Below, piece by piece: positions 25,611 to 46,628 of a stretch of 64,000 nucleotides of DNA. Positions within the stretch are counted from its first letter, which is position 1. Every line of letters starts with the position of its first letter. Under the pieces are notes generated by a model. The model ran no database searches. It was not told where the DNA came from and was given only the letters and a program-made list of their open reading frames with translations. This DNA is from Heterocephalus glaber. Lineage: Eukaryota > Chordata > Mammalia > Rodentia > Bathyergidae. The stretch covers positions 13,209,457 to 13,273,456 of the forward strand of contig NW_004624782.1 of the NCBI RefSeq assembly GCF_000247695.1, in the 5' to 3' direction. A program made the translations under genes and the position numbers.

Positions 25611-27523
25611 TCAGGAGTAGAAGTGGGAGGAGCCATTGAGGATGTGGGAAGCCACACTGGTGCTGCGGCTCAGAGGGCCCGGCACAGCCGCCGCGGGGGG
25701 ACCCACGTTCTCACTGCCGCTCCCCCCCGAGGCTGCCCGCCGGAGGGGTTGGGGGCTGTTCCTTAGCAGCAGCAGAGCTCCGCCACGGGGCGTCCCACTC
25801 TGTGTCGGGGGCCCCAGCCAGTTTGGGGGGCCGGGGGGAGCCAACAGAGCCGGCTGGCGCCAGGCTGGGGGGGGCATGCCCGGTGGAGGAGGGCCGTGGC
25901 TCCAGTGTGCCCCTGAGCGGGGGACGGGGCGGGAGGGCCAGGCGGGGGCAGGCGGCGGGGCGGGGTAGCCCTGGGCAGCAGCCTCCGCGGGGATGCCCCC
26001 CAGGGCCATGCTGGAGAAGCCCAGCCTCATGCTCTCGGCGTCAAAGGCCTCGATCTCGCGGGCCTGCCGCTCAAGCAAACTCCGGATCCGCTCGGAGCGC
26101 CCGGTCTGCAGCGCCAGCAGCTCCTCTTCCACCTGGGGCACCCAGAACAGGGGTTAGGGCGCTGGGGCGGCGCTGCCCTCCTGCCCGGTCCCGGAGCCCG
26201 CCCCTCACCCGCTGCTCCAGCAGCGCCCGCCGCAGCGTCACTCTCTGCTCCCGCTCCCGAAGCTCCCGCTCGTGCTGGCTCTCCGTGCGGATCTTGATCT
26301 TGCTCTGGTAGGCGTTGAGCAACTCCAGCTCCTGCTGAAGCTGCTGCCGAAGGGCCTGGAACTCTGCCTCCTGGGTCTCATCAAGCCGGAGCTGCAGGGC
26401 AGGGACACCAGTTTTGGGGACTTCCGCACCCCACAGTCCTCCCTGCCCCAGGCCTAGGCCCTAAGGCTGCAAGAAGCAGCGGTCTCAAGCCTATCAGAAT
26501 GGAAGTCCCGCGTGCCTTGTACACAGCAATTACACTCGCAGGGATCTACCCCACGTATACTTGCACATGTGCTCAGTGTGCAGGAAGCGCTGGGATAGCA
26601 AAACTGGAGACAGCCTAAACGTCCATCAGCAAGGGGCGGGTTAAATAAACCTACACTGTAAAAAAAGAGTGGGGGCCGGGGATTTAGCTCAGTGGTTCAG
26701 CCACCTGCCTCAAAAGTGCAAGGTCCCGAGTTCGATCCCCGGTACCAAAAAAAGAGAGAGAGGTGTGCTGACATGGAAAGATGCCAAAGAAATAGGAAGT
26801 GTAAGAAGTGAGAGAACAATGTGTAACATAGGATTTCACGTGTGTTTTAGAATGCATTGGAAGAAAGTCTATAATCATTAGGTCACCTCTGAGAGGTGGG
26901 ACAGGGGAGATGGGGCACTGGGACTCTGCAGCCTGGGGCCCACTCCAGAGTGGTGTGTGCACTGTGTACCACAGCAGTGCTCTAAAGCTCCTGGGCCAGG
27001 CCGGGCCAACGGGCCCACGGGCCCAGGGCCACACGCATTGTAACTTGCTCCCTGTTCACGAGTTAAACTAACTTAGGCCCAGGAAAACACTATAGCCACT
27101 CTTTTCCGTGATGATTCTTGGTAGTCAGGATGGCTTTGTCAAAACCTTAAGAAAATACTAAGAGAAATAAAACCATTGCAGTGAAACAACAGCCGTTTCT
27201 CAGGTACAGAAAGCCCCAGCTCAGCCCACACCTCCCCCTTTCACCGCCCACAGCTAAGCCAGAGATTCACAGGCCGCTCTCCATCCTCCCTCCCAGCCCC
27301 CAGGCCTCACCGCCTGCGAGCTGAGCATTTCCGAGATGGACTGGTCGTACTGCTCGGCCAGGATTGCCAGCTTGCGGGTCTGCTCTTCCTTGAGCCGCTT
27401 AAGGAGGCTCTTGTGCTGAGCCTTAGGCGTGGTCTCCAGCAAGTGTGCCCGCAGAGCCTTGTACTGCCGAGTCTGGATCTTACACGTCTCCTGGAACTGC
27501 TTCTTGATCTGCAGCTCTTTAGA
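25611..27523 (-). CDS. TAOK2: TAOK2 alternative 3' exons (beta-type C-terminus)
   Basis: Three exons, 27523-27311 (213 bases), 26391-26209 (183) and 26132-25611 (522), continue the kinase message when an internal donor in the long terminal exon is used (last exon base 30573, then GTACGT). They encode coiled-coil sequence ([54 protein letters not shown]), then a Pro/Gly-rich tail ending [18 protein letters not shown]. The whole beta reading frame is 3150 bases, 1049 aa, matching the human short isoform exactly and resembling the C-terminus of TAOK1. This end lacks the membrane segments of the alpha form, which in family knowledge changes localisation from membranes to a more cytosolic, microtubule-linked pattern. 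Confidence 0.93.
26671..26753 (+). repeat. ID SINE in a TAOK2 beta intron
   Basis: GGGGATTTAGCTCAGTGGTT followed by GAGTTCGATCCCCGGTACC and an A-tail; box A and box B are intact. Confidence 0.9.
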
Positions 27524-28705
27524 CTGCGCAGTGGACGGATCAAGGGGAAATGGCGGCAAAGACGAGGGGAGGAAGAGGAGGGGGAGGAAGAGGAGGAACA
27601 ACCAGGGGAAATGGGAAGAAGAGAAGGAGAGGAGAGGAGACAGAAGCAGAGACAGGGAGAGGGAGAGAAACAGAAAACATGTTAGACAGAGGGGGCGGGG
27701 GGAGCTGTACACAGACAGGTGTGGAGAGATGGGGTTGTGTGGAGAGGTCAGGAAGGTCTCGATGGCCAAGAGATGCAGGGAGAATGAGACAGATTCCATG
27801 AGCACGTCCAGGGTTGGGTGAATACCACGAGAAGGAACGTCAGAGTTCACAGACAAGGAACTGAGACTCTATAGAGGACTGAACGCACAAAAGAAGCTTT
27901 GAGCATGCAAAGAGGAAGAAAGTATGACCTTGGGATAGAAGCACATGTGCAAATAGAAGAATGTGCAAATGACTGAGAACACCCACGGAGAAGGCAACAC
28001 CACTAAGGGCAGACAGGAAGTCCCAGGTCCAGCACCTTGGAGGAAGGCAGGGAAGGAGACGTACTGAGCTGAAAAATGGGTAAGATGGGGTGGCCCTATC
28101 ATGGGCCACAGGAGGGCAAGGTGGCCAGATAGGGCTCAATTCCACAGGCCAACAGCTGCTACCCTGACTAGATTCACTCCAGCTGGCTCCTATATGCTCT
28201 GCTCCCGTCCAAGTCCGCAGCCAACCCAGTCCCAGGGCCGCACTCTGCCTGCACCCAGCTCACTACCCTCAACTGCAGAGGGTCTGCCGCCCTGTCCCCC
28301 AGCCCCTTAGGCTAACGCCTGAGCAGGAGAGATGCAGCTCCGGCACAGAAGGGGACAACACGGGCCATGGGCTGGTAGAAGAGGCAGCAGACAAGGAGGT
28401 TAAAGGACCTGGACCCTAACGGGCCCTCTGGAAGCGACCCATAGCAAGGGCCCTTGGGCCAGGAAGCTCTGTGGAAGCTCCACACAGGCCCTAAGGCCAG
28501 GGCTAGTGGTGGTCGTGGTGCAATGAAGCTATGAAGGCAGAGAAGATGAAGCTGAGGAGTGAAAGGGACTGAGATAACGTAGATGGGGAGGGGAGGTCAT
28601 GGAGCTGGGGGCCAAGGGTCCAGATCGGGGGCAAACCAGGGAGGCTAGGCGGCAGGACAAAGCAGACAGAGGCAGCCTGGGCCAAAGGTACAGTTCCGCT
28701 GATAT

Positions 28706-28711
28706 TTTATT
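28706..28711 (-). terminator. TAOK2: Proximal poly(A) signal of TAOK2 (long-protein form)
   Basis: AATAAA on the minus strand about 400 bases after the alpha stop codon at 29106. It lies in the intron that the beta form removes, so splicing and polyadenylation compete here. Confidence 0.7.
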
Positions 28712-29105
28712 TGCGTTTGTCTTTTTCTTTTCTTTTTTGGTGAGGGAGAGGGGAACAGGTTGGAAGGGAGACAGAAAAACAAAATCAAAGAGGAGAAAAA
28801 AAACCAAACCGGTCATGACTCTTCCCACCCTCTCGCCCCTGGCCCCAGCCTGAGTCGATGAGGGTGAGGATGAGCACACACAGCGGGACAGCAGCAATAA
28901 CTTAGGGGCGGGAGGACACACAGTGTGACTTCCGGACTCTGCAGTGGAGGGGCTGCTGTCTAGAAGCTGGAAGGGCTGTGCTTAATAGGGTGCATACTGC
29001 GGAAGGAGGGCAGGAGGGAGAAGGGGCTGGGGACCGGAAACTTCACTGAGTGCTGGGAGATAAAGTGCTCGATGCTCTACTGGGCAGGGAACAGGCTAGA
29101 GCTGG

Positions 29106-39295
<10,190 letters not shown>

Positions 39296-39333
39296 GGTGG
39301 CCCCCGGGGGCCCTGAGAGTGGGACCTGGCCTA

Positions 39334-42300
39334 CAGAATGCAGATGGGAGCCTTAGCGCAAGGATGAGGTCCTCAGAGAGAGGAAGGGGCCCTCAAGTTC
39401 CTGCCTTCTCCTCTCATTCACTGCTGAGGGGGAGGCACTGCTGAGGAAGGACAGGGGAGATTAGGAACGTCAAAGCTATAAAAAAAAAAAGTTGCCTTGG
39501 CAACCAGATCATGGGGGCCAGGTCCCTGGAGTCCCTAAAACTGCTAGGAAGACTCTAGGAAGCTAAGCATCCTCACCAACCCCTCAGCCTTCAACAAGGT
39601 CCCATTTCCCTGCAACTCCTATTTCTTTCCTCAAGGATAAATGGTTCTGCCTTCTAGGCTGGACTCCAGACCCTATGTGTCCTACCCTGCAAGTCCCGCT
39701 CCCCCACAACTTCCAGGCACCTTCCTGTTCAACCATGGTGCTGAGGCCCCAGCCCCCCTCAACCTCTCACTGTGCAAGAGAACAGGAAAGGGCCAGGCCG
39801 GAGGGAGATCCGGCCATTGTTCTAAGTGGCTACTGGCCTGGACAGGGCCAGAAAACACATTCTCAGAAAGGCAGGGACACTGTGGTAGGGAGGTCCAGAA
39901 TGGGAAGGACAGGAATTACAAATGGAAAGCCATCTGGCTTTGAGGGCCTCTTTTTGATCTGGACTGCCTTACTGGTCCAGTTCAACTGCACATACAGCAC
40001 ACATAGGGGAGGGCATCTGCAGGGTGTAAACCATGTGCACTCACCATGGATAGTGAGCACCTCACATGGACCACACCTGCTACTCGGTCCTTGCCACAAC
40101 CATGCGAGTCATGTACTATCATTAACCCTATTCTACAGATGAAGACACAGGCTCAGAAAGGTTAAGTGACTCGCTCTGAGCTGGCTCCCCACCACCATGC
40201 TTTCAGAACAGCCCTATGAATCCAGTGGGACAGGAGAAGGATCACCATTTTCCAGATGAAATCACTGAGGCAGAGAGGGAAAAGAACTCCAAGGTCAGAG
40301 ATCAGGAGCTTCTCCTCCCTATTGAGGCCTGCATGCTCAGCCCCTCCTCCAGGAAGCCTCTCCTGACCACTCCAGCCAGATGCCCAGATGAAGTTCCTGC
40401 AGGGCAACAGAACCAGGACCCTCAAGTGATTCCAGAACAGACTCCTGGCTAAGCACTTGTCAGGACATAGGCACAAAAGAACTTCAGCAGAGCTGGACTC
40501 CCCAGGCAGAGTTCTAGCTACTTCAAAGCACCTAACAATTTTAGCATGTAATTATATTCTGCCATGCATTGTTTCCTGTTGTGTTGTTAATTTTGTCTTC
40601 TCATCCCAACTGGAAGCTGGGGGGCAAGAAGGGAGCCTGACTCTCCAGTGGGCCCCCGGGGTGCAGAGGGCTCAAAATAGCCTGGGAGCTTGATTGATTG
40701 CTTTCAGCCCAGCCCTCAGCAGCACCTCGGCTGCTCAAAGCAGGGCCTCTTCTCTTCTCTGCCAGCAACAGTGCCAAGCACCCCTCACCGGCACCACACT
40801 CCCACACACAAAGGCAGGTGCTCACAACTTGCCAAGGGAATCTTCCTGACCTCTTTACCAGTACTCAGCCCAAGATTACTAGTACAGGACCCCAGGCCAC
40901 ATGACAGGGGTGCTGAGAACTTGCAATGCATCACTCAGGTCCCTTTCCTCACAATAACAAACACTTAAGCAAATACCAAGGCCTCTGCTAAATTATAACC
41001 ACCTTCTAAAACAAATAACTTTATCTCCACTCTGCAGATGAGGAAATCTGTCCCTGCACTGTACAGCAGTACATCCCATCTACAATGCATAGCAACAGGG
41101 CTTTAAGTTCCTTCTACTTCTTGATCTCCTCTTTGGTTAAATTACAGCATAGGGCTGTTGTGAGATTTTAATGAGATCTCACACTTAGGAACACTATGCA
41201 GACACTCAACACAGGATGGATTTTTTTTCCTTTCTTGCTTTCAGGGTTGCCACAAACCTTTAATCCTTTGGGGAATCTGCCCCCAGCTTGGCTTTAACTT
41301 AAGAGAGAAACCACTATGGCCATCATTTATCAAAGAGAGCCCTTTCATGAACCCAGGCCAAAGTCTGGGATTGGAATAAAGATGAAGGTCACAGTAGAAA
41401 GAAAAATCCATAAGGGAGAGACTGAAGCCAGAGCCTCCCATCAGGAAAAGCTCCTGAGCATGGGCCTCCTGGAAAGGAAACTCACTTTGCACCCTTCACC
41501 ATTTCTAAACCTCACCCTCACTCATTCTTCTACGGACCCCTGACCAAATCCAGGCTCAGAAAAAGAGATGGCAAAAAACAAGTATGGATCTAGGCCAAGA
41601 CTTGGCGGGGGACTGGCATTAAAATCCGGATTCTACCACTGTGTGACCTTGGGCAACCTTTCTGGGCCTCAATGTTCTCAACTGTAAAATGGGAAGACAG
41701 CAATAAAAGAGCTCCCACAGGATGAATGGAGGATGTCACATGAGATTCAAAATATACATGAAAGTACTTTTTAAGGGGCAGATCCCCTGAGATTGTATGA
41801 GATTATTTATATCATCACAGCCAGAGGTAGAAAGGGAAGGTAACTAGCTGAGGGAAAATACTGCCAAGTATGCCACTTCACACACACACTTCCTTGCAAG
41901 GGTAAGAAATCCAACCAGACCAGGTCTGAAAAGCAGATAAGCAGACCCACCACCGCAACCAGAGGCATGGGAATCCAGGGCCCCGAGCAGACAGGAAAAG
42001 GGACATAACCATGGAGAAGAGGTGACTGTGAGGGGCAGTGAGCAGGGAGAAGACCGGAAGGTGCAAACACATCTGATAGCTCAAACGCCTTAAGGTGTGA
42101 CCCCAGCTGACATGAGAGGACCAGTTATCTGAAGTCCCCCATCAACTAGACACAATGGAGGGAAGGGGAAAGGGAAGAGGGTTGCAACAGAAGGCAAAGC
42201 TAGCCAGAGGCTGATCTCTGCTCGGCTGGGCTTTCCCACCTTGAGGAGAGGGCCTACCCAGGCACAGCTTCTCAGAAACAGCCTTTCTTTTCAGGGCTAG

Positions 42301-42336
42301 ACACAGGGACCCGCGCCCCTGCACCCCGTGTCTCAC
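39334..42336 (-). other. TAOK2: TAOK2 intron 1 (5' UTR intron, inferred)
   Basis: The acceptor TTCTGTAG lies just above the start codon. A strong donor-like TACCAG/GTGAGAC sits near 42337. In between are MIR-like remnants at about 40040-40180 (CTACAGATGAAGACACAGGC) and 41615-41780 (TGTGACCTTGGGCAACCTTT). No other gene is seen. Confidence 0.55.
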
Positions 42337-42562
42337 CTGGTAGGGGTCACTATGGTGCCCCAGCGCCTCCGCTTCTGCCTGGGGTCCTCCAGCGGTTCTG
42401 CCAAGCAGGGAGAGGGGCAAGGAGACCTTTCCCCTTGCCACCTCTTCCTCAGCTTTCGCCCTTCCTGAGGGGCGGGCCTGGGAAACCTCCTCTGGAGGGG
42501 AGGGGGTGACAACCTGATCTGACCTCTCGGTCCAGTCCTTCCCCAATTCGAGGGCGACAGTT

Positions 42563-42845
42563 GCTGAATCCCGGATTTCTGACCGTGGGGCCTAAACCCC
42601 GTATATTTGCAAGTGGACAAAATGAATCCGATATTTGAACGCCTGGGGAATGAACCCCGGATTCTGAGCCACGCAGGGGCCTGAACCCCAGGTATTTTAA
42701 ATGTAATAAAACAGAGACCCAGGGTTAAAGAGGTTGGGATCCGAGTCCCGGATATCTGAAATAGGAGAGCTGCTACCTGGGTATATGAAAAGCGAGGGGA
42801 CTAGCCTAGAGACTGGGGACCCAGGGGCCTGAGCCCCAGGTCCTC
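42563..42845. repeat. Diverged minisatellite with a period of about 30 bp
   Basis: A motif like CTGAACCCCGGATATTTGA recurs at about 42564, 42592, 42622, 42650, 42681, 42740 and 42829, that is at one, two or three times 28-31 bp. Four units contain GGGG-N6-CCCC mini-palindromes (42587-42600, 42645-42658, 42676-42689, 42824-42837). It lies at the TAOK2 5' end, possibly in the non-coding first exon. Confidence 0.65.
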
Positions 42846-43420
42846 GGCCACCGACAGGGGGCCCACCCCGAGGACGTCCGGCCGCACGGCCCCTCTCACG
42901 CGGGGGTCCGAGGGTGACAGGCCCCACTCCCGCCCTGGCCTCCTCCCTTTCCCCTCCTCTCTCCCGAGGGCGGACGAAAGACTGTAGCTAAGGCGATGCT
43001 GAGGGGCCCCGCGCCCTCTCCCCCGTCTTCTCCGTCTCAGCCTCTCCGCACCACAGCCCCGCTCTGGTCCCGGTCTCCCTCTCCCTCTTCCTCCCAATTC
43101 CAAGATGGAGACCGGGCGGGAGCGCGCAGGCGCAGTGGGGACGCCGGGCCGAAGGGGCTGGGCCCCAAAGAAAACGGCTCCACCCCTCCTTCGTCGCCGC
43201 TGCGGCCCGGGAGACCAGCAGCCACTGTGACCCAGTGCGCGCGCGCCCCGCCACGCGGACCTCGAGTGGGAGGAGGCGCGGAGAAGGGATAGGCTGGCAG
43301 GGGGAGGAGCCCAGTGGGCTGTTGGACGACTGGCGGCAGAGAGCGCTGCGGCGCACGCGCTCGCCCCGCCTTCGCTCGGTGCCGGAGCCTGTTGCTAGGG
43401 GAAGCTTTGATCGGTGCGGG
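42840..43420 (-). promoter_or_regulatory. TAOK2: TAOK2 CpG promoter region
   Basis: CpG-dense sequence upstream of the inferred non-coding first exon, with GGCGGGAGCGCGCAGGCGCA-type GC boxes and NRF1-like GCGCAGGCGCA (about 43127). No TATA box is recognisable. The start site is not resolved. Confidence 0.65.
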
Positions 43421-43764
43421 AGGAAGAAAGAAACCGCGATCTGCGCCTGCGTGAAGGGTAGAGGCTGGGAGCGGCAAGGGAAGGCAGTTGCTGGGCACAG
43501 AAAAGGCGGGAAAACGGTCCGCTCTGCTATAACCATCCAGCCTACACCTGGGCCCTCAAGTGCGAGGCGTCTTTGCATGTCAATATTGGGAAAACTTAAC
43601 TGGTTAAATTCCTTCGGGAAACTGGGGCCTTGTAGAGTTGCATGACTTGCTCAAGGTCGCAGTGCACTTACAAAAAGGCATTTCCTTGACTTGACATGCC
43701 TCTCCCAAGTAGCTGGAATTATCAATCTTATTTCATGGAAGAAGACAACTCAAAATGGTAGCTC

Positions 43765-43968
43765 TGTGCCAGGCAAGGTGGCAGCACACCTGTATCCCAG
43801 CACTCTGGGAAGACAAGGCCGGAATTGCAGGTTCCAGCCCAGTCTGGACAACTTAGTGACTACTTTCGGTCCCAGGCGGAGAAGGCTCCATAGAGGGTTG
43901 TCTCAAAATAAAAAGGGCTTCTTCACACCCCAGTGCGAAGGCTCTGGGTTCAATCTCCAGAACCAAAA
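43765..43968 (+). repeat. Composite B1-dID SINE
   Basis: Diverged B1 (CCTGTATCCCAGCACTCTGG) leading into an ID-like 3' half (GGGTTCAATCTCCAGAACC) with an A-tail. Confidence 0.6.
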
Positions 43969-44164
43969 AAAAAGAGCTGGGATCAAATCCAGGTATTTTC
44001 CAAAGTCAAGTCACATCCATGGAAAGAAAATAGTAACCTAAGCCCTGTGTCAACCTGTACCACAAACTAAAGTCAACCAAAAAAAGTCTCCCAAACTTCT
44101 CAAACCTGTCTACACACACTAGAACTCAATCCAATACCCCAAAAACATTTTAGACAATACTGGG

Positions 44165-44595
44165 CAATAAAAAGCCTTTTATTTTCCCCCACATTCCAGC
44201 ACTTCACTATTTGTAACATTTCTTCCAACTCAGAACCAAGGCCCAAGAAGTTGGTTCACACCTAAAGGGGGAAAAAAAAGACCTATTAGGGAGGCCCTAG
44301 GGAAGCTCTGGGATGACTGCAGAAATCGAGAAAGGGGCAGAGGGAGTGGCAAAGAGATGGCTCAGGTATTCAATCTCACTGGGGTGGCTGTAGGACCCTA
44401 GGATCTGCTAGGGTCCAGAAAGCCTCCTTCCCAGTCCCAGGCTGGGAAGGCACCACCGCTTCCTCCCTCAGTAGTAGCTGGGGCAGTGAATGCTAGCCTC
44501 AGCAAAACTAGCAAAGCTGAACTTGAGCTTCTAGTTCCTCTGGCCTGAGCAGTTTCTTGTGCCTGCTCCGTTTCCACTTCTCCCACAGTAATTTC
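44165..44595 (-). other. TMEM219: Candidate last, non-coding exon of TMEM219
   Basis: On the minus strand an acceptor-like GTGCCCTAG precedes 44595, and AATAAA stands at 44178-44183. The last TMEM219 coding exon has a strong donor (TTCTCAG/GTGAGG, last exon base 46599) only 30 bases past its stop, so a further 3' exon is expected. This exon would put the gene end about 0.8 kb from the TAOK2 promoter, close to the spacing I recall for human. The assignment is inference. Confidence 0.5.
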
Positions 44596-44792
44596 CTAGG
44601 GCACAGCAGCCAGCTGATGCTTAGACTGGCTGGTTTAAGCTCTTGATGCATGACATATGGCTCTCAAGTTGTATGACACCCACCTGACATGGCAAGAATT
44701 TTTGCAGAAATAGGTTTTCCTGGATAAGCTGACATGTGAACTTGTTAGGCAGTATGTCCTCCGCCCCCTGCTACCTTTTTGAAATTAATTTT

Positions 44793-45060
44793 TTTGTTTT
44801 TGCAGTACTGGGGATTGAACCTAGGGCCTCCCACTGAGCTACATCCCCAGCCCTTTTGATTTTTTTAGACAGTATATGTAGCCCAGGCTGGCCTCAAACT
44901 TATGGCGATCCTCCTGCCTCGGCTGAGTGCTGGGACTACAGCCATGCGCCACCTCATCTGGCCCATTTATTTTGAGACAGGGTCTTGCTCAGTTGCCCAG
45001 GCTGTCCTCAAACTTGCAGCCTCCCTTCCTTAGCCTCCAGAGTAGCTGAGACTATAGGCT
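44793..45060 (-). repeat. ID SINE and two B1 SINE pieces
   Basis: Antisense ID at 44793-44855, internally deleted between GATTGAACCTAGGGCCTCC and CACTGAGCTACATCCCC. Antisense B1 sequence follows at about 44858-44963 and again at 44970-45060. Confidence 0.7.
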
Positions 45061-45235
45061 TAGCATCAACTTCTTAATGCAATGATGACTAAATGGAAGA
45101 GTGCATGTAAAGTGCTTGGGCATGTAATACTGTATGTGCCTAGTAAATGGGCACCATTCATTAGATCTTCTGAGCTGTTCCAGTTGAATTTTACAAAATT
45201 TGCATCATACAATTAGGAATCAGAATTCCAGGACA

Positions 45236-45797
45236 CTGTTCTTCTCCGCCATCTTTCCTCTTTGCTGCCAGCTACCCCATGAAGGTCAAGCTGAGCAGTT
45301 TTGGTACAAGATCTACCCAGGACACGGGAGGCGCTGATCCAGACCACCAGGAAGGTTTTCGTTTCTTAATGCAAAACGCAAGTCTGCATTCCTTTTCAAG
45401 AGGAATCCTCAGCAGATAATTTGGAATGTCCTCTACAGAAGAAAGCACAAAAAGGGACAGTTGGGAGAAAATCAAAAGAAAAGAGCACGGTAAGAAGTCG
45501 AATTCCAGAGGGCCATCACTGGTGCATCGCCTGCTGATATAATGGTCAAGAGGAGTCGGAAACCAGAAGTTGGAAAGGCCCAAAGACAGCAGGCTACCAG
45601 GGCTGCCAAGGAAGCCAAAAAGGCTAAGCAAGCATCGAAAAAGACCGCCATGGCTGCTGCTGAGGCTCCCACAAGGCAGACCTACACAGAAGGCTGGGAA
45701 GCCTGTGAAAGTTTCTGCTCCCCAAGCCGGTGGGAAACGCTAAACTGGCAGATCAGATTTTTAAATAAAGATCTGTAATTCTAAAAAGAAAAAAAAG
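45236..45797 (+). pseudogene. RPL24 processed pseudogene
   Basis: Intron-less copy of ribosomal protein L24 mRNA: 5' UTR start (TTCTCCGCCATCTTTCCTC), ATG at 45279, a recognisable reading frame to a TAA at 45741, AATAAA at 45764 and a poly(A) tract. The frame is broken by indels and stops; only the part from 45542 is open ([20 protein letters not shown]). It is flanked by GAATTCCAGGACA (45223-45235) and GAATTTCAGGACA (45798-45810), an L1-type target-site duplication with one change. It lies inside the inferred last TMEM219 intron, on the other strand. No coding function is expected. Confidence 0.95.
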
Positions 45798-45966
45798 GAA
45801 TTTCAGGACAAAAGCAAGACAAACATGATTCACATTCAGGAGCAATCATCAGATTTTAACCCTCTTAACTCACTATTATTGCCAAAAATTATGGATGTGA
45901 ACTATAGCAATGGGTGAATCTTAAAAACAGAATGTTACTTGAAATAAACTGGTCAGAAGAGAATAT

Positions 45967-46191
45967 AGCTGGGTACAGTGGTGTACGCCTATAATCCTCG
46001 CTACTGAGGAGACTAAAGCAGGAGGATCACCATGAGTTCGAGCCCAGCCTGAACTACATAGCAAGACCCTGTCTCAAAAAAAGCCTGTAACAGGGCTGAG
46101 GATTTAGCTCAGTGGTTCTGTCACCTGCCTCGAAAATGCCAGGACCCAAGTTCGATCCCTGGTACCAAAAAAAAAAAAAAAAAAAAAAAAA
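45967..46191 (+). repeat. B1 SINE followed by ID SINE
   Basis: B1 at 45967-46085 (CGCCTATAATCCTCGCTACT) and ID at 46093-46191 with a long A-tail (over 25 A). Confidence 0.85.
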
Positions 46192-46300
46192 CCACCTGTA
46201 TCCAGTTACCTCTGGGGAGAGGAGCTCGTACTTGGGAGGGGACCATGAGCTTCTGGAGTGCTGGTAGTATGTCATTTTTTTCTTTGGGTGATATTTACAT

Positions 46301-46384
46301 TTATGATAATTCTCCAGGTTGCACATTTATATTTTTGGACTTTTATGATAATTCTCCAGGTTGCACATTTATATTTTTGGACTT
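46301..46384. repeat. Perfect 42-bp tandem duplication
   Basis: 46301-46342 and 46343-46384 are identical 42-base units, each starting TTATGATAATTCTCCAGG. Confidence 0.95.
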
Positions 46385-46628
46385 TTCTATATGAATGTTA
46401 ACTATTTTGTAATAATAAAGTAAAAATAAGAACAAAAATGTCACATGCTTATGGTGTAAGTTTTTCCCAGTTCCCACAGGGATGGATACGATTTGGCCAC
46501 CAGGGCTCTCAGAGACTCCTGAGGAGCAGTGTTGGGGGTAGATGCCAAGGGCAGCCCCACCACCCCCAGCTCCGTGGGACTGGGGCACAGAACCTCACCT
46601 GAGAACACAGCAGGACACGGCACCTCCC

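Noticed and set aside
45542..45778. A short functional ribosomal-protein gene
   Set aside because: Only part of RPL24 is open; it has the poly(A) tail and target-site duplication of a retrocopy.
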